Shown piece after piece: positions 31,756 through 32,693 of a stretch of DNA of 32,693 bases. The notes under the pieces were generated by a model, which made no database searches, was not told the DNA's origin, and saw only the letters and a program-made list of their open reading frames with translations. The stretch is from CAYFLR01 sp964343805 (GTDB lineage Bacteria > Bdellovibrionota_B > Oligoflexia > CAYFLR01): positions 1-32,693 of the forward strand of contig CAYFLR010000067.1 in the NCBI GenBank assembly GCA_964343805.1, read 5' to 3'. Position 1 is the first letter of the stretch. Each line of letters begins with the position of its first letter. A program made the position numbers and the translations under genes.

Positions 31756-32693
31756 ATGCATATATCTACCCGAATGATCGGACAGCTTTTCACTATGAGC
31801 CTACTACTTCTTCTTTGGATGCACGCTTGTGGAGAAAAAGAAGATGATAAAGAGGAGGATGAAAGTTCAGAGACAGCTACTCCAAATGGAGATCCCAACA
31901 TCGAAGAGAAACTTAAAACCAGTGGGCCCACTGCCAAACTAGCCATTAATGTTGTTCCCCCCAAGGCATTTAAAAAAGCCCGCCCTTTGGTGGCCGAAGA
32001 GGTGGCCAATTCTCTCTTTTTAAAACCTCTTTTTCGGTTAGCAGATGCGATAATCGTGCCGAGTGCTATGACCATCAGAAAGAATCCTGACTCCATCAAA
32101 CGGATGCTGGCAGAAGTGAAAGAGGGTTTGGATCAAGGACAAAACTTCTTTATCTACCCTGGGGGACAGCTCTCGCGCTCCTATATGGAGGTGTTAAAAA
32201 ATAAGAGTATTGTCTATCGTATTCTCAATCAAAATGAAGGAGTGCGCATCGTGCTTGGCCGCACACGAGGTCTTTGGGGTTCCTCTCTAGGATATGGCCA
32301 AACAGGAAGCGCACCTAGGATGCTCGCCTACGCACGGGCTACCTTAAGTGTCTTTTTAAATGGTATATTTTTTATGCCCAAAAGAAATGTGGAAATCACT
32401 TTCACTGAACCCCGCGACTTTCCATTTGAGGGTGATAAAATCGCCATGAATAAATACATGGAAACCTTTTATAATGATGGCACCAATCATTCTTCTTTTG
32501 TGCCCTATGGTTGGTGGGATCGGAAAGGAACCAGATCTATTGCAACCACCAATACCCCCGTGCTGGGAGAGCCACCTCGGGACGCCAAAAAAATGATTGT
32601 GGATTATATTAAAGAGGTAAAAGGAGAGCATTTTGAAATCACCGAAAATACTCACCTGGAAAGAGATTTAGGCTTTGATGTGGTTAAGCAGGC
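31756..32693 (+). CDS. Lipoprotein-like acyltransferase-related protein, cut by the window edge
   Basis: This frame runs off the right edge (312 residues visible). It starts with AAGGGAGA 5 nt before the ATG, a hydrophobic signal with possible lipobox (LLLLLWMHAC) and an acidic linker (EKEDDKEEDE). The following domain has PLVAEEVANSLFLKPLFRL, IYPGGQLSRSY and GRTRGLWGSS. These resemble the later blocks of PlsC-type acyltransferases, such as those in acyl-ACP-synthetase/acyltransferase fusions. The catalytic H-x4-D block that should precede them is not visible. The last residues (ITENTHLERDLGFD) look like the start of an acyl-carrier-protein helix. The missing catalytic block and the export signal are odd. 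The remainder lies outside the window. Confidence 0.55.
   Translation, partial: MHISTRMIGQLFTMSLLLLLWMHACGEKEDDKEEDESSETATPNGDPNIEEKLKTSGPTAKLAINVVPPKAFKKARPLVAEEVANSLFLKPLFRLADAIIVPSAMTIRKNPDSIKRMLAEVKEGLDQGQNFFIYPGGQLSRSYMEVLKNKSIVYRILNQNEGVRIVLGRTRGLWGSSLGYGQTGSAPRMLAYARATLSVFLNGIFFMPKRNVEITFTEPRDFPFEGDKIAMNKYMETFYNDGTNHSSFVPYGWWDRKGTRSIATTNTPVLGEPPRDAKKMIVDYIKEVKGEHFEITENTHLERDLGFDVVKQ

Noticed and set aside
31701..32099. A 132-codon minus-strand ORF at the right edge
   Set aside because: It is the mirror of the edge gene, which has a ribosome-binding site, a lipoprotein signal and acyltransferase-like motifs.
1..32693. CRISPR arrays, tRNA or rRNA genes, insertion sequences and phage genes
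   Set aside because: I saw no regularly spaced repeats, no cloverleaf or rRNA sequence, and no transposase, integrase or phage structural motif in any frame.

Overview
The window is AT-rich bacterial DNA from a diderm (Gram-negative-type) organism. It encodes a TonB-type energy transducer, a TonB-dependent outer-membrane receptor, several small outer-membrane barrels and at least five lipoproteins with acidic or Ser-rich linkers. Two surface proteins begin with a hydrophobic segment ending in YQNCGS. I recall that style, together with abundant lipoproteins, RCC1-like proteins and Lys-rich secreted proteins, from Bdellovibrionota-like bacteria. That assignment is an inference from style, not from a marker gene. 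There are five runs of exactly 10 N, all inside coding regions. Four of them break the reading frame, so they are scaffold placeholders of unknown true length, and I annotate the genes through them.

Layout. 1-242: the end of an unrecognised gene. 273-2521 (minus): an ABC-F ATPase with a leader of about 570 nt. The leader has a good promoter, then a 13-codon leader ORF, two tandem intrinsic terminators, two more short ORFs, a third terminator-like hairpin, and a 38-codon ORF that overlaps the ABC-F start. This looks like a multi-step attenuator, as known for antibiotic-resistance ABC-F genes, but I do not recognise this arrangement. 2526-2713 lies upstream of both divergent genes and holds no gene I can support. 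2714-4096: asparaginyl-tRNA synthetase. 4125-6503 (minus): a secreted protein of unknown function and an ATP-grasp ligase-like protein that carries a signal peptide. 6653-7911: a clear acyloxyacyl hydrolase (AOAH)-like SGNH enzyme, a family known for removing secondary acyl chains from lipid A. 7988-8668: an outer-membrane protein with a Lys/Arg tract.

8683-11347 (minus): a cobalamin riboswitch followed by a BtuB-like receptor and its own TonB-like protein, a vitamin B12 uptake operon. 11431-15118 (minus): a probable four-gene envelope operon of two barrel proteins (one with 25 consecutive Lys) and two lipoproteins built from five copies of an unrecognised Cys-containing repeat. 15285-21228 (plus): a tightly packed seven-gene operon with a two-TM protein, a Zn-finger protein with a Tyr-rich tail, two GT4 glycosyltransferases, a radical SAM/SPASM enzyme, a secreted Lys-rich protein and a MurG/GT28-like transferase. 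It is probably a modification or glycan pathway.

21225-32693: mostly secreted or lipid-anchored proteins. These are a small very basic Cys-containing protein, a lipid-anchored peptidase-like alpha/beta hydrolase, an RCC1-repeat protein, a YQNCGS protein, an internally duplicated lipoprotein, a cupin, a lysine 2,3-aminomutase-family radical SAM enzyme, a large acidic lipoprotein and a secreted protein. At the right edge is a partial lipoprotein-like protein with an acyltransferase-like core and an apparent carrier-protein-like segment.

The strongest candidates for something undescribed are the ABC-F attenuator, the bacterial AOAH-like enzyme, and the radical SAM/glycosyltransferase operon with its Tyr-rich partner. 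All assignments come from reading motifs by eye; no database search or folding program was run.
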